Shown: positions 9,836 to 19,600 of the stretch, in pieces | Layout of the letters: every line of letters begins with the position of its first letter | How positions within the stretch are numbered: the first letter of the stretch is position 1 | Origin: Candidatus Aminicenantota bacterium | GTDB lineage: Bacteria; Acidobacteriota; Aminicenantia; Aminicenantales; Saccharicenantaceae | Length of the DNA: 64,000 nucleotides | NCBI GenBank assembly: GCA_017999365.1 | Contig: JAGNLW010000002.1 | Location: 1-64,000 of the forward strand | Reading direction: 5' to 3' | Translations under genes and position numbers: made by a program | Notes under the pieces: model-generated | Told to the model about the DNA's origin: nothing | The model's input: only the letters and a program-made list of their open reading frames with translations | Database searches by the model: none

Positions 9836-10675
9836 TCAGCGCGCCCCGGCCGGCTCGTCCGAGAAACGGACGAACGAGAAGCATTCGGGGATGTGGGAGT
9901 CGTAGACGCCGTGCTTGTTGAGGGCCCAGCCGGGATGGGGCTCGGCCTCGACGCCGCAGAACTCGAGGCGCTCGAACCGCGAGAAGTCCATCCGCCAGAC
10001 GTCGCCCGGCCGCGGCGGCACGGGCCGCCCGCCGGCCAGCGTCCTCAGCCCGCTCCAGGGGAAGGCGATCTCGGCCGTCCAGCCCTCGTCGACGTCGGTC
10101 GCGTCGTTGAGCGTCCCCTGTACCTGGACGGCCGCCCGCAGTCCGGGCAGGTCGTAGTCCATGAACGCCCAGCGCGCCCCCCGGGGATGCTTGCCCCAGC
10201 GAAGGCCGTCCTGGAAGCCGCCCAGGATGTCGACCCGGCGCTTCACCGGGTCGAACTCCGGCGTGTCGAACCGGCTCCCCTTCTTCAGCGCGTCCTGCCA
10301 GATGTAGAAGACCTCGTAGACCGTGCCCAGGGCGTTGATCTCGAATTCGTAGTAGCAGTCCTCGCCGCCGATGAAGATCTCGACGTCGTTCTCCGTCCAG
10401 ACCAGGGCGTCGCGCTCGGCGAGCTTGGCCCGGACGTTCGGCTCGCTCACCCAAAAAGCGACGTAGAGGAACTCGTCGTCCCACAGAGAGGCCATCCGCG
10501 TCTCCATGAAACCGGGGACGCCGCTCACCAGGTCCACGAACCGCCTCGACCTCTCCGCCTCCCGCCAGCCCGGGCGGTCCAGACGGCCGTCGACGGCCAT
10601 CCGGTGGGGCGCCCGACGGCAGGTGTAGCGGGCCAGCTCGCTCTCGTCGCATCCGTACCGGGTCTTGGGATCCAT
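9836..10675 (-). CDS. carbohydrate-binding family 9-like protein, no signal peptide
   Basis: A 279-residue protein with a CBM9-like beta-sandwich. The start at 10675 (MDPKTRYG) is favoured because GGAGG lies five bases upstream; an in-frame GTG at 10687 overlaps that site. The recognisable pattern is AVDGRLDRPGW near the N-terminus, LWDDEFLYVAFWVSEPNV, then NDVEIFIGG and YYEFEINALGTVYEVFY, as in stand-alone CBM9-like proteins of soil and sediment bacteria. No catalytic domain or export signal is seen, so the role is uncertain and may be sugar sensing. A TTGAGC-17-TATAAA promoter lies upstream. Confidence 0.75.
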   Translation of the reverse strand: MDPKTRYGCDESELARYTCRRAPHRMAVDGRLDRPGWREAERSRRFVDLVSGVPGFMETRMASLWDDEFLYVAFWVSEPNVRAKLAERDALVWTENDVEIFIGGEDCYYEFEINALGTVYEVFYIWQDALKKGSRFDTPEFDPVKRRVDILGGFQDGLRWGKHPRGARWAFMDYDLPGLRAAVQVQGTLNDATDVDEGWTAEIAFPWSGLRTLAGGRPVPPRPGDVWRMDFSRFERLEFCGVEAEPHPGWALNKHGVYDSHIPECFSFVRFSDEPAGAR

Positions 10676-10693
10676 GGGTTCCTCCACGCTCCC

Positions 10694-10722
10694 TTTATAA
10701 CCTGAATCCGGCGACCGCTCAA
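10694..10722 (-). promoter_or_regulatory. promoter of the CBM9-like gene
   Basis: TTGAGC (10722-10717) and TATAAA (10699-10694) are 17 bases apart on the minus strand, about 20 bases before the start codon. It is back-to-back with the plus-strand promoter at 10750. Confidence 0.5.
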
Positions 10723-10749
10723 CTCCGGGCGCCGCGCCCGACCCGGGAT

Positions 10750-10778
10750 TTGCTTTTGTCCGGCCGTGCGCCTATCTT
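10750..10778 (+). promoter_or_regulatory. promoter of the secreted protein gene at 10825
   Basis: TTGCTT (10750-10755) and TATCTT (10773-10778) are separated by 17 bases. The start codon at 10825 follows about 40 bases later, after a GAAAGGA ribosome-binding sequence. Confidence 0.5.
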
Positions 10779-10824
10779 AGGTGCCGGGCTCAAGTCGACC
10801 GGGATGAAAGGACGTTCGTCCGAG

Positions 10825-11766
10825 ATGTCTAAGTTCAGAGCCGCACCGCCCGCCGCCGCGATCGCCGCGCTGGCGCTCGCCTTCCTCTCGCCCGTGATGG
10901 GCCATGGGGCCCTCCCGCCGTCCATGGGTCCCCGGCCGGCCGGTCATCCCTTGCCCGCGCCCGCGGTCTCCCAGGACCCGGCCCCTCTCGCCGCGCTTCT
11001 CGCCAAAGCCGCCGACTATTGCCGGCGTCTCGAGGCCGCCACATTCGACTTCGTCTGCCGCGAGGAGATCTCCGAGACGCTCGACCCGAACCTCGATCTC
11101 GACCGCAAAGCGCCTCCCGCGGAAGGCCGCCAGACCGAGTTCCTCGGTCCGACCTTCGTCATCTCCCGGGCCCGCAAGGTGCGCTCCTCCTACGTCTACG
11201 ACTACCAGTGCGTCCGGGCCGGCGGCAAGCTGCGCGAGGTCAGGAACCAGGTCGAGGAGAACGGGAAGCCCGTCTCCGTTCCGAACGCCGCCCTCAAGAC
11301 CTCCGTCGTCGTCTGGGGCACCGCCCTGCTGGCCCCCGTCGGCCTCTTCGGCGAGCGCTTCCAGCCGGACTACGACTTCACGGTCGCCGGGGAAGACCGC
11401 GTCGGCGCCACCCCCGTCGTCCTCGTCGAGGCCAAGCCCAAACCCGGCGGCCCGCCGGCCCGCAACCTCTATGGCAAGGCCTGGATCGATGCCGCGACCG
11501 GGGACATCCTGCGCGTCGAGTGGAGCGACAGCCGCGTCGGCCGGTTCGACGTCTTCGAAAAGCGCGGCCAACTTTACAAGCGCACCCCCCGCCTCGTCAT
11601 CCGCTCGGAGTTCAGCGCCGAGAAGAACGGCATCCGCTTCCCCAGCCGCCTCACGGTCGAGGAGGCCTATCTCAAGCCCTCGGGCAAGGCCTTCGTCCGC
11701 TCCCGGACGGACGTCGTCTACAAGGATTTCAAATTTTTCACCGTCGAGGTCGAAGTCCGGGACTGA
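10825..11766 (+). CDS. secreted protein of unknown function
   Basis: A 313-residue protein I cannot assign to a named family. The start at 10825 gives MSKFRAAPP and then a hydrophobic signal peptide ending near SPVMGHG. The mature part starts with an amphipathic helix containing a Cys pair (YCRRLE and DFVCREEI). Beta-rich repeats follow, including WIDAATGDILRVEWSDS and a C-terminal KDFKFFTVEVEV. The WIDAATG and RVE patterns resemble lipoprotein-localisation (LolA/RseB-like) folds, but the match is weak. The FadL-type porin gene follows 39 bases downstream with its own TATAAT box, so an envelope role is plausible. Confidence 0.7.
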   Translation: MSKFRAAPPAAAIAALALAFLSPVMGHGALPPSMGPRPAGHPLPAPAVSQDPAPLAALLAKAADYCRRLEAATFDFVCREEISETLDPNLDLDRKAPPAEGRQTEFLGPTFVISRARKVRSSYVYDYQCVRAGGKLREVRNQVEENGKPVSVPNAALKTSVVVWGTALLAPVGLFGERFQPDYDFTVAGEDRVGATPVVLVEAKPKPGGPPARNLYGKAWIDAATGDILRVEWSDSRVGRFDVFEKRGQLYKRTPRLVIRSEFSAEKNGIRFPSRLTVEEAYLKPSGKAFVRSRTDVVYKDFKFFTVEVEVRD

Positions 11767-11772
11767 CGGGTC

Positions 11773-11778
11773 TATAAT
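11773..11778 (+). promoter_or_regulatory. perfect -10 box TATAAT before the FadL-type gene
   Basis: A consensus TATAAT sits 27 bases before the start codon in otherwise GC-rich DNA, with AAAGGA as ribosome-binding site at 11792-11797. No -35 box at normal spacing is convincing. Confidence 0.45.
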
Positions 11779-11805
11779 ACCCCTTCGATCGAAAGGACAC
11801 CCGTC

Positions 11806-13221
11806 ATGAGAACACGACCCGAACGCCGGGCCTCATCCCTCCTCCGGCCCGCCCTCATCCTCGTCGCCGCCTTCCTCCTCCCCGGCCCGGACCGCCTGGC
11901 GGCCCAGGACTTCGCCTTCCACGACGTCGGGGCCCGCGCGGCCTCCCTCGGCGGGGCCTTCGCGGCCCAGGCCGACGACCTGACGGCCATCTACTACAAT
12001 CCCGCCGGCCTGGCCTTCCTCGACGGCCTCCGGGTCAAGGCCAGCCTGGCCTTCTCCACCCGCGAGCTGACCGCCGTCGCGCCCGGCGGGCCGCGAACCT
12101 ACCGCACGGCTCCCCACGAGCTGCTGGGCAACTTCTTCCTGTCCTGGCGCCCGGTCAAGGGCATCGTCCTCGGCGCGGGATTCTACACCCCCTATAACTT
12201 CAACTCGATCTGGCCCGAATACTGGACCGGCGAGTCGGTCTCGATGGCCGCCAAGCTCCAGACCCGGACCTTCCGCCCCGTCCTGGCCGTCGAGCCCGTC
12301 AAAGGCCTGGCCCTGGCCGCCGCCTTCGACTTCGTTTCGACGAGCGCGAGCTGGGACGTCCGCTTGCCCTTCCAGCTCGCGAATTACCCTCTCCCCAACG
12401 AGGTCATGGTCCTGAGCCGTCACGAGGCCAAGGGCCACGGCACGGGCTTCGCCGCCGGGGCCCTGTGGAAGGTCTTTTCCGGCCTGCAGGTCGGGGCCCG
12501 GTACCAGAAGAGCGCGACGGTCTCGCTCGAGGGCCGGAACACGTTCCACTTCCCGAACAGCCTGCGGATCTCCGACGATTTCGTGCCCGATCCCTACGCC
12601 CCTTACACATCGGTCCTGCAGCTGCTCGGCAAGTACTATTGGCCCCAGGACACGACGGGCCGGCTGACCATGCCCCGCGAGATCGCCGGCGGCGTCCTCC
12701 TGCGCCCCTTCCGCCGGCTCTCCCTCAGCCTCGAGGCCGAATGGGACAGGTGGAGCGAGTTCGGCGCCTGGGAGTTCACGTCGATCGACGCCGGCGGCAC
12801 CCTGGCCCCCGAGTTCACTCCCGTCTACGAGGAGTTCTACGGCATCGCCCCGGACTACGGCGTCCAGAGCGTCGACCTGGCCCTGCGGGACTCGAAGAAG
12901 CTCAAGGCCGGCCTCGAGTATCAGCTCGGCCGCTGGTTCGCCCTGCGCGGCGGCTTCGCCCGCCACGAGAGCTCCGTGGCGGCCTCCGGACGGACGCCCC
13001 TCTATCCCGACCCGGCCTTCTCCCTGTTCACGCTCGGCGGCGGGTACGAGGGACCGCTCTACTCCATCTGGGACGAGGAGACGACGGTCAGCCGCCTGTC
13101 CATCGAGTTCTTCCTCCGCTATGCCGTCGCCGACGAGAGCGCCGCGGGCCTCGAAGAGCTCGATCTGACCTACGGCGCCAAGCGCTGGGTCGCCGGCGTC
13201 GGCGTCGGGTTCATCTTCTGA
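11806..13221 (+). CDS. FadL/OmpP1/TodX-type outer-membrane transport protein
   Basis: A 471-residue outer-membrane beta-barrel of the family that takes up hydrophobic compounds such as long-chain fatty acids or aromatics. The N-terminal signal peptide ends near RLAAQD. The mature protein begins with the FadL hallmark (ARAASLGGAFAAQADDLTAIYYNPAGL), which in FadL lines the hatch. Many alternating beta-strands follow, and the C-terminus ends in Phe (GVGVGFIF), the usual outer-membrane sorting residue. The last 11 bases overlap, tail to tail, the end of the minus-strand phospholipase-like gene. Confidence 0.88.
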   Translation: MRTRPERRASSLLRPALILVAAFLLPGPDRLAAQDFAFHDVGARAASLGGAFAAQADDLTAIYYNPAGLAFLDGLRVKASLAFSTRELTAVAPGGPRTYRTAPHELLGNFFLSWRPVKGIVLGAGFYTPYNFNSIWPEYWTGESVSMAAKLQTRTFRPVLAVEPVKGLALAAAFDFVSTSASWDVRLPFQLANYPLPNEVMVLSRHEAKGHGTGFAAGALWKVFSGLQVGARYQKSATVSLEGRNTFHFPNSLRISDDFVPDPYAPYTSVLQLLGKYYWPQDTTGRLTMPREIAGGVLLRPFRRLSLSLEAEWDRWSEFGAWEFTSIDAGGTLAPEFTPVYEEFYGIAPDYGVQSVDLALRDSKKLKAGLEYQLGRWFALRGGFARHESSVAASGRTPLYPDPAFSLFTLGGGYEGPLYSIWDEETTVSRLSIEFFLRYAVADESAAGLEELDLTYGAKRWVAGVGVGFIF

Positions 13222-16200
13222 TCTTCACGCCTTCGCAGGGGTGCCAGTCGTCGGCTTCGACGTTCAGCCGCCGCCAGCGGCCCTTGAACGCGCCGCCGCC
13301 CGCCTCCAGGACGAGCTCGATCTCACCCCAGCTCCCCGTGTCCTCGGTGAAGCGGCCGGTGAGCCGGCCGCCCTCGACCTTGGCCTCGACCCGGCCGAAG
13401 GTCCCGTCGTAGCCGCCCGCGACGAGTCCGGCCCCGGCCGCGCGGAGGACCAGATCCCCGATCGTCGTGTCCCATTCGCCCGCCCAAGCCGACGCGGCCG
13501 CGTCGGCCGCGCCCACGGCGGGGCTTTCTCCCGGCGCGACACCGGCGGCCCCGGCCTCGAACGGCCGCCAGCCCTCGCAGCCGTGCCAATAGTCGCCGTC
13601 GATGTCCGTGCGTCGCCACTGCCCGGAGAACGTCCGGTTCTCCCGGCCGAGGGTCAGGACGATGTCGCCACGGGCCCCGTTGTCCTCGGCGAAGCGCCCG
13701 GCGAGCCGCCCGCCGTCCACCCGCCCCGTCAGCCGGCCGAACTCGCCGTCGTAGGCGAAGTCCACCACCCCGTCGGCCGCCACGGCGATGTCCATGGCGC
13801 CGATGGTCGTCTCCCACTTGCCCGCCCAAGGCGACGCGGCGCCCGCGGCGGTTGGCTTGGTCTCCTCGGCGGCCGGCTCTCCCGTGACCGTCGCCGGGGC
13901 GTCGTCCGCAAACTTCCTCCGCTCGACGACGGCCGTCTTGTCCTTCTCGAGCGAGACGACGCGGCAGCCGAGATGGTCCTCGAAGAATCCGGGCGGCACG
14001 AGCAGGGTCGTCGCCGTGGCCACGGGCACGGCCTCGGCGTCCCGGGTCAGGGGCTTGGTCAGCCCGCCGGCCGTGACCCCGGCCTTCCCGGCCGCGAGCA
14101 CGAACGTCCCGTCCGGGGTCTCGAGCGTCGCGACGCCCTTGGCCGCGTCGTAGGCCAGGCCGGCCCCGAGCTCCCTGGCGACGAGGTCGAGCGGCACGAG
14201 CACGCCTCCCGCGCCGAGCTTGGCGACCGAGGCGGCGTCCTTCATCCGGCCGTCGACGACGTACTTCCCGGCGTCGGCGAAGAACCGCATGACGACGGGC
14301 GGCGGCGGGGCGGCCTCGAACGAGGCCAGCGTCGCCGCGTGCACGTGGACGCCGGCGGGCAGGGCCACCGCGCGGCCGAACGGCCGCGGCTTCAGGACCA
14401 CGCCGAAGTCGGGGACCTCCCGCTCCGGCAGCCCTCCGAGATCGACCTGGCCCGAGCCCGGCAGCTGCCCGGTCGCGTCGACCGTCCCGCCCGAAGCCGG
14501 TCGCGGGATGACCACCGTCCCGCCGGACGTCCCCTCAGAGCCCGGGCCGGACGCCCCCGACGGGGCCGCCGCCCGCCAGACGAACCGCGGCCGGAACATC
14601 GACGGGGGATGGCCGATCTCGAGCTTCCGGCCCGCGGTCGACAAGACCGGCTTCAGGCCGGCGGCGGGCCGCTCGACGTGGAAGATGCGATGGAAGATCT
14701 TCTGCCGGATCGCGGCGTTGTCCCAAAGGAGGCAGCCGGCGAAGTCCGGTCGATCGTAGTCGTACCCGGCGTCGAGGCTGCGCATGAACTGCATCTGGAC
14801 ACTGCGGGGAAAGGCTCCGGCCACGAACTGGGCCAGCCCCGCTTCGGTCGTCTGGCCGTTCGGGTCGTTCCAGGGCAGGGCCCGCTCGGCGAACATGATC
14901 CGGGCCAGCTCGGCCGGCTCCACCAGCTGGAGCTTGATCATGTTCAGGGTGTCGAGGAACGGCCCGAAGCTGTTCCGGTAGCACTCGTCGACCGGGAAGG
15001 CCTGGCCGAAATTGCCGAGCTCGCCGTCGATCTTGGCCCTGGTCCCCGCGGGGAACAGGCTGCGGTCGTCGAGATAGGACCCGGGATCGCGCAGGTAGTT
15101 CTCGACCTCGGTCAGGGTGACGCCGAAGGCCTCCTCCATGACCTTGTCGACGAACCAGCGCTTGAGGTCGCTCATGGCCGCCTCGACCTCGTCCGGCAGG
15201 ATGGCGTCGGCGATCCGCTCCTGGACCTCGCCCGACATCTCGATGCCTCGGCCGACGGCGTCGGGCAGGCCGAGGGCCGACAGGCCGTACCTCAGCATCC
15301 AGCGCTCGATCTCGTCGAACCAGGCCCCGAAGCCCTCCCCGGCCGACATCCGCCGGGCCACGGTGACCTGGGAATCGACCAGTCGGTCGAGGGCCGTGTC
15401 GACGTCGTGGAACCACTGGTGGTTATAGAGCAGGCTGGCCTGGCCGAAGTCGAAGTAGCCGACGAGCATCTGCATGATGAAGCCGGCCCAGAGGGCGTCC
15501 CAATCGATGTTCCGGGTCACCCTCCTCAGATCGTCGCGGATCGAGAAGAGCAGGCTCAGGTGATAGGGCGTTCCGCCGGCGTAGCCGGTAATGATGGGAT
15601 TGACCTCGAAGCGGTCGTCCTCGCTGTCGTCGTGGTCGATGCGGCCGCCGTTGCCGGTCACCCAGGTCATGAGATAGCGGTCGGTGAGATGGGCCCCGGC
15701 CGGGACGTCCAGGGCGACGCGGTCGCCGGCGAGATAAGCGGGGCCGATCTTCTTCGAGACGTAGGCCTCGACGATGAGATGGCGGATGATGTTCTTCCGC
15801 TCTTCGTCCGTGAAGCCGTCCGTGATCTCGGGCCAGACGCCGCCGGCGTAGTCGTTGACCCAGGCGTGGCCGAAGAGGTCCCCGGCCATGTGGGCCAGCC
15901 AGCCCAGGTAATAGGACCGGATGATGGACGAGCCGTCGAACTCCCCCGGCCCGCCGTGGTAGAGCCCGGCCACCCGGCGGACCTCGGATTCGAGGAAGGC
16001 CGCCCATCGCCCGGACCTCGGCCCCTGGCCGGGGTGGATGACGGTCTGGCCGGTGAGGAGGTCGGGGAAAAGATCGGGACCGACCGCTCCGGCCCGGAAG
16101 AGTTGGGGGAACCAGAGCAGGGCCCGGGCCGCGTCCTCGTCGAGCCTGAGCCAGCCGAAGGGCGGGACCTGGACGTGCATGACGGGGCGCAGCCGGACCA

Positions 16201-16504
16201 GGCGGTCGTCGACCAGGTACCAGACGTACTGGACAAGGGCATTGTCGAGGTAGTCGAGGCGGGTCTGGCCGGCGGCCCCGTTCCCGAAGACACGCCTGAT
16301 CTCGTTCCTGACCCTGTCCCCGAGCGCGGCGTCGGTGACCGGGACCTCCTGGAAGGTCAGCGTGGCCCGGGCCTCCTCGAGGACCAAATTGGCGGCATAG
16401 ACGTGCGTATCCACCTTCCAGGCCCGGGCGGGCGCGGGGACCGACAGGACGACGGCGGCGAGGACGACGAGCGGGACCAAAGACGCGGGACGGTAGCGAG
16501 GCAT
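13211..16504 (-). CDS. mosaic secreted protein: zinc phospholipase C-like domain, copper-amine-oxidase-N-like domain, two C-terminal repeats
   Basis: A 1097-residue exported protein. The start at 16504 (MPRYRPAS) gives a signal peptide ending PARAWKVDTHVY. Trp directly after the cleavage site and the His-rich helices (DTHVYAANLVLEEA, LAHMAGDLFGHAWVNDYAGG) match the zinc-dependent phospholipase C/S1-P1 fold, where the N-terminal Trp and His residues bind zinc. Around residues 760-880 lies a copper amine oxidase N-like domain (VDGRMKDAASV, GGVLVPLDLVARELG). The last about 210 residues are two copies of a 90-residue repeat starting WAGKWETTIG and WAGEWDTTIG. A TTGACA-18-TACGCT promoter lies upstream. 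Substrate and catalysis are unproven. Confidence 0.75.
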   Translation of the reverse strand: MPRYRPASLVPLVVLAAVVLSVPAPARAWKVDTHVYAANLVLEEARATLTFQEVPVTDAALGDRVRNEIRRVFGNGAAGQTRLDYLDNALVQYVWYLVDDRLVRLRPVMHVQVPPFGWLRLDEDAARALLWFPQLFRAGAVGPDLFPDLLTGQTVIHPGQGPRSGRWAAFLESEVRRVAGLYHGGPGEFDGSSIIRSYYLGWLAHMAGDLFGHAWVNDYAGGVWPEITDGFTDEERKNIIRHLIVEAYVSKKIGPAYLAGDRVALDVPAGAHLTDRYLMTWVTGNGGRIDHDDSEDDRFEVNPIITGYAGGTPYHLSLLFSIRDDLRRVTRNIDWDALWAGFIMQMLVGYFDFGQASLLYNHQWFHDVDTALDRLVDSQVTVARRMSAGEGFGAWFDEIERWMLRYGLSALGLPDAVGRGIEMSGEVQERIADAILPDEVEAAMSDLKRWFVDKVMEEAFGVTLTEVENYLRDPGSYLDDRSLFPAGTRAKIDGELGNFGQAFPVDECYRNSFGPFLDTLNMIKLQLVEPAELARIMFAERALPWNDPNGQTTEAGLAQFVAGAFPRSVQMQFMRSLDAGYDYDRPDFAGCLLWDNAAIRQKIFHRIFHVERPAAGLKPVLSTAGRKLEIGHPPSMFRPRFVWRAAAPSGASGPGSEGTSGGTVVIPRPASGGTVDATGQLPGSGQVDLGGLPEREVPDFGVVLKPRPFGRAVALPAGVHVHAATLASFEAAPPPPVVMRFFADAGKYVVDGRMKDAASVAKLGAGGVLVPLDLVARELGAGLAYDAAKGVATLETPDGTFVLAAGKAGVTAGGLTKPLTRDAEAVPVATATTLLVPPGFFEDHLGCRVVSLEKDKTAVVERRKFADDAPATVTGEPAAEETKPTAAGAASPWAGKWETTIGAMDIAVAADGVVDFAYDGEFGRLTGRVDGGRLAGRFAEDNGARGDIVLTLGRENRTFSGQWRRTDIDGDYWHGCEGWRPFEAGAAGVAPGESPAVGAADAAASAWAGEWDTTIGDLVLRAAGAGLVAGGYDGTFGRVEAKVEGGRLTGRFTEDTGSWGEIELVLEAGGGAFKGRWRRLNVEADDWHPCEGVKIRR
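13214..13828 (-). repeat. tandem about 90-residue repeat in the phospholipase C-like protein
   Basis: Two copies (about 13558-13828 and 13214-13486, minus strand) share WAG-W-TTIG, YDG-FGR, GGRL-GRF-ED and a closing D-WH-CEG with a conserved Cys. The copies have diverged at DNA level, so the duplication is old. The unit may be an extracellular binding module. Confidence 0.75.
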
Positions 16505-16534
16505 ACGGGACCTCCCCTTGACTGGCTGAGTCCG

Positions 16535-16564
16535 AGCGTAGCCGGAACGCCCCCCGCTTGTCAA
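16535..16564 (-). promoter_or_regulatory. promoter of the phospholipase C-like gene
   Basis: A perfect TTGACA (16564-16559) is followed after 18 bases by TACGCT (16540-16535) on the minus strand, about 30 bases before the start codon and its GGGGAGG ribosome-binding site. Confidence 0.5.
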
Positions 16565-16635
16565 TCGTCCCCGTCTGTTCTTTTGCCGGCTCCTGCGGTA
16601 TCATTCCGACAACCATCCGAAACCCGGAGGCACCC

Positions 16636-19600
16636 ATGTCGCAACGCGCCCTGACCGCCGTTCTCGCCCTGGCCCTCACCGCCGCGCTCCTCGGGGCCGC
16701 GCCGGCCGCCGCCGCGGCCCCGAAGCCGGTCCTGGCCCAGCATCCGTCCCTCAGTCGCACGCACATCGTCTTCGCCAGCGCCGGCGACCTCTGGGTCGTC
16801 GGGCGCGAGGGAGGCCGGGCCGCCCGCCTGACGAGGGACGCGGGGGACGAGAGCCGGCCGTGCTTCTCGCCGGACGGGACCCTCGTGGCCTTCTCCGGCC
16901 AGTACGACGGCAACACCGACGTCTTCGTGGTCCCGGCCGCCGGGGGCATCCCGCGGCGCCTGACCCACCATCCCGACGCGGACGAGGTCGTGGGCTGGAC
17001 GCCCGACGGCCGGCGCGTCCTGTTCCGCTCGGGGCGGGCCAACGGGACCGTGGGCCTGCCGGCCCTCTACACCGTCGGGCTCGAGGGCGGCTTCCCCGAA
17101 GCCCTGCCTCTGCCCACCGCGGTCGAGGGCTCCTATTCCGCCGACGGCACGCGGCTGGCCTACGTCCCGACCCAGCAGTGGCAACCGTCCTGGAAACGGT
17201 ATCAGGGCGGCCAGACGACTCCCGTCTGGCTCGTGACGCTCGCCGACCTCAAGGTCGAGAAGCTGCCGCGCGAGAACTCCAACGACTCGAACCCCCTCTG
17301 GATCGGCGACAAGATCTATTTCCTGTCCGATCGCCGGGGACCCGTGTCGCTCTTCGTCTACGACACGGCCACGAAGAAGGTCGACCGGGCCCTGCCGAAC
17401 GGCGGCCTGGACTTCAAGTCGGCCGCGGCCGGCCCCGGCGGCATCGTCATCGAGCAGTTCGGCGCCCTGCACCTCTTCGACCCGGCCACGGGCCAAGCGT
17501 CTCCGGTGCCGGTCACGCTGGAAGGCGACCTGCCCGAGGTCCGGCCGCACTACGTCAAGGTCGGCGGCCGCATCGCGGCGGCCGGCCTGTCGCCGAACGG
17601 CGCCCGGGCCGTCTTCGAGGCCCGCGGCGAGATCCTGACCGTGCCGGCCGAGAAGGGCGACGTCCGCAACCTGACCCGGACGACGGGCGTCATGGAGCGC
17701 GACCCGTCCTGGTCGCCGGACGGCAGGTCGGTGGCCTATTTCTCCGACGAGTCGGGCGAATACGCCCTGCACGTCCGCGACCAGTCCGGCCAGGGCCCGG
17801 TCAGGAAGATCGGGCTGGGACTGCCGCCGTCGTTCTTCTACCGGCCGCTGTGGTCGCCCGACGGCAAGAAGATCGCCTACAACGACAAGCGCCTGAACCT
17901 GTGGTACGTCGATCTCGACAAGGGCGTCCCGGTCAAGGTCGACACGACCTATTATTTCAATCCGCAGGTCGCCTTCGAGTTCGAGTGGTCGCCCGACAGC
18001 CGTTGGCTGACCTACTCGAAGCAGGTCAAGAGCCATATGTTCGTGGTCATGGTCTACTCGCTCGAGACCGGCAAGGCGACGCAGGTCACCGACGGCATGA
18101 GCGACGCCCGTTTCCCGGTCTTCGACAAGAGCGGCAAGCACCTCTTCTTCGCCGCCAGCACGGACGTCGGGTTGACCCCCGGCTGGCTCAACATGGCCAG
18201 CATGGACAGGCCGTACACCCGGAGCGTCTACGTCGCCGTCCTCAGGAAGGACCTGCCCTCCCCTCTCGCGCCGGAAAGCGACGACGAAAAGCCCAAGGAA
18301 GAGGAGAAAAAGGCCGAGGCGCCCAAGGCCGAGGCCAAGAAGGGCGGCGAGAAGGACAAGGCCGACGAAAAGCCCAAGGAGGCCGAGAAGGTCGTCATCG
18401 ACTTCGACGGCCTCGGCCAGCGCATCCTGGCCCTGCCCATCCCGGCCAGGAACTACGTCGCCATGGCGGCCGGCAAGGAGGGCCTCCTGTTCATCCTGGA
18501 AGGCTCGCAGGTGCCGGCAGCGACCTCCGGCGTCTCGCAGCCGCCCGTCCTGCATAAATTCGACCTGACGACCCGCAAGCTCGACAAGTTCCTCGAGGGC
18601 ATCGGTTCGTTCGTCCTGTCGGCGACCGGCGAGAAGATCCTGTTCAGCCGGAGCGGGCAGTGGACGATCGCCGGCACGGCCGGGCCGGCCGAGCCCGGCA
18701 AGGGCGCCCTCGACACGGGCGCCATGGAGGTCCGCGTCGAGCCGCTCGTCGAGTGGAAGCAGATGTACCACGAGACCTGGCGGATCGAGCGCGACTTCTT
18801 CTACGACGCCGGGCTCCACGGCCTGGATCTGGCGGCGATCGAGAAACGCTATCTCCCCTATCTCGAGGCGGTGTCCAGCCGGCAGGACCTGAACTACCTG
18901 TTCGAGGAGATGCTCGGCGAGCTGACCTGCGGCCACGTCTTCGTCAACGGCGGCGACCTGCCCGAGGTCAAGAGGGTCGGCGTCGGCCTGCTCGGAGCGG
19001 ATTACGCGGTCGAGAACGGCCGTTACCGCTTCGCCCGCGTCTTCGACGGCGAGAACTGGAACCCGCGGCTGCGGGCCCCGCTGACCCAGCCGGGCGTCAA
19101 CGTCAAGGCCGGCGAATACCTGCTGGCCGTGAACGGCCGCGAGGTCGCGGCGGCCGAGGAGGTCTACGCGCCGTTCGAGGCCACGGCCGGCAAGCAGACG
19201 CTGATCAAGGTCGGCCCGTCGCCCGACGGCAAGGGCGCCCGCGAGGTCACGGTCGTGCCGACGGGCAACGAGTACGGGCTGCGCAACCTGGCCTGGGTCG
19301 AGGCCAACCGCCGCAAGGTCGACGAGATGAGCGGCGGGAAGCTGGCCTATGTCTGGCTGCCGGACACGGCCGACGGCGGCTACACCAACTTCAACCGCTA
19401 CTACTTCGCCCAGATCGGCAAGGACGGCGTGGTCGTCGACGAGCGCTTCAACCAGGGCGGCCTCATCGCCGACTACATCATCGACTATCTGCGGCGGCCG
19501 CTCATGGGCTATTTCGCCTCTCGCGACGGGGCGGACTACATCACCCCGGTCGGCTCGATCTACGGGCCCAAGGTCATGATCATCAACGAGTACGCCGGCT

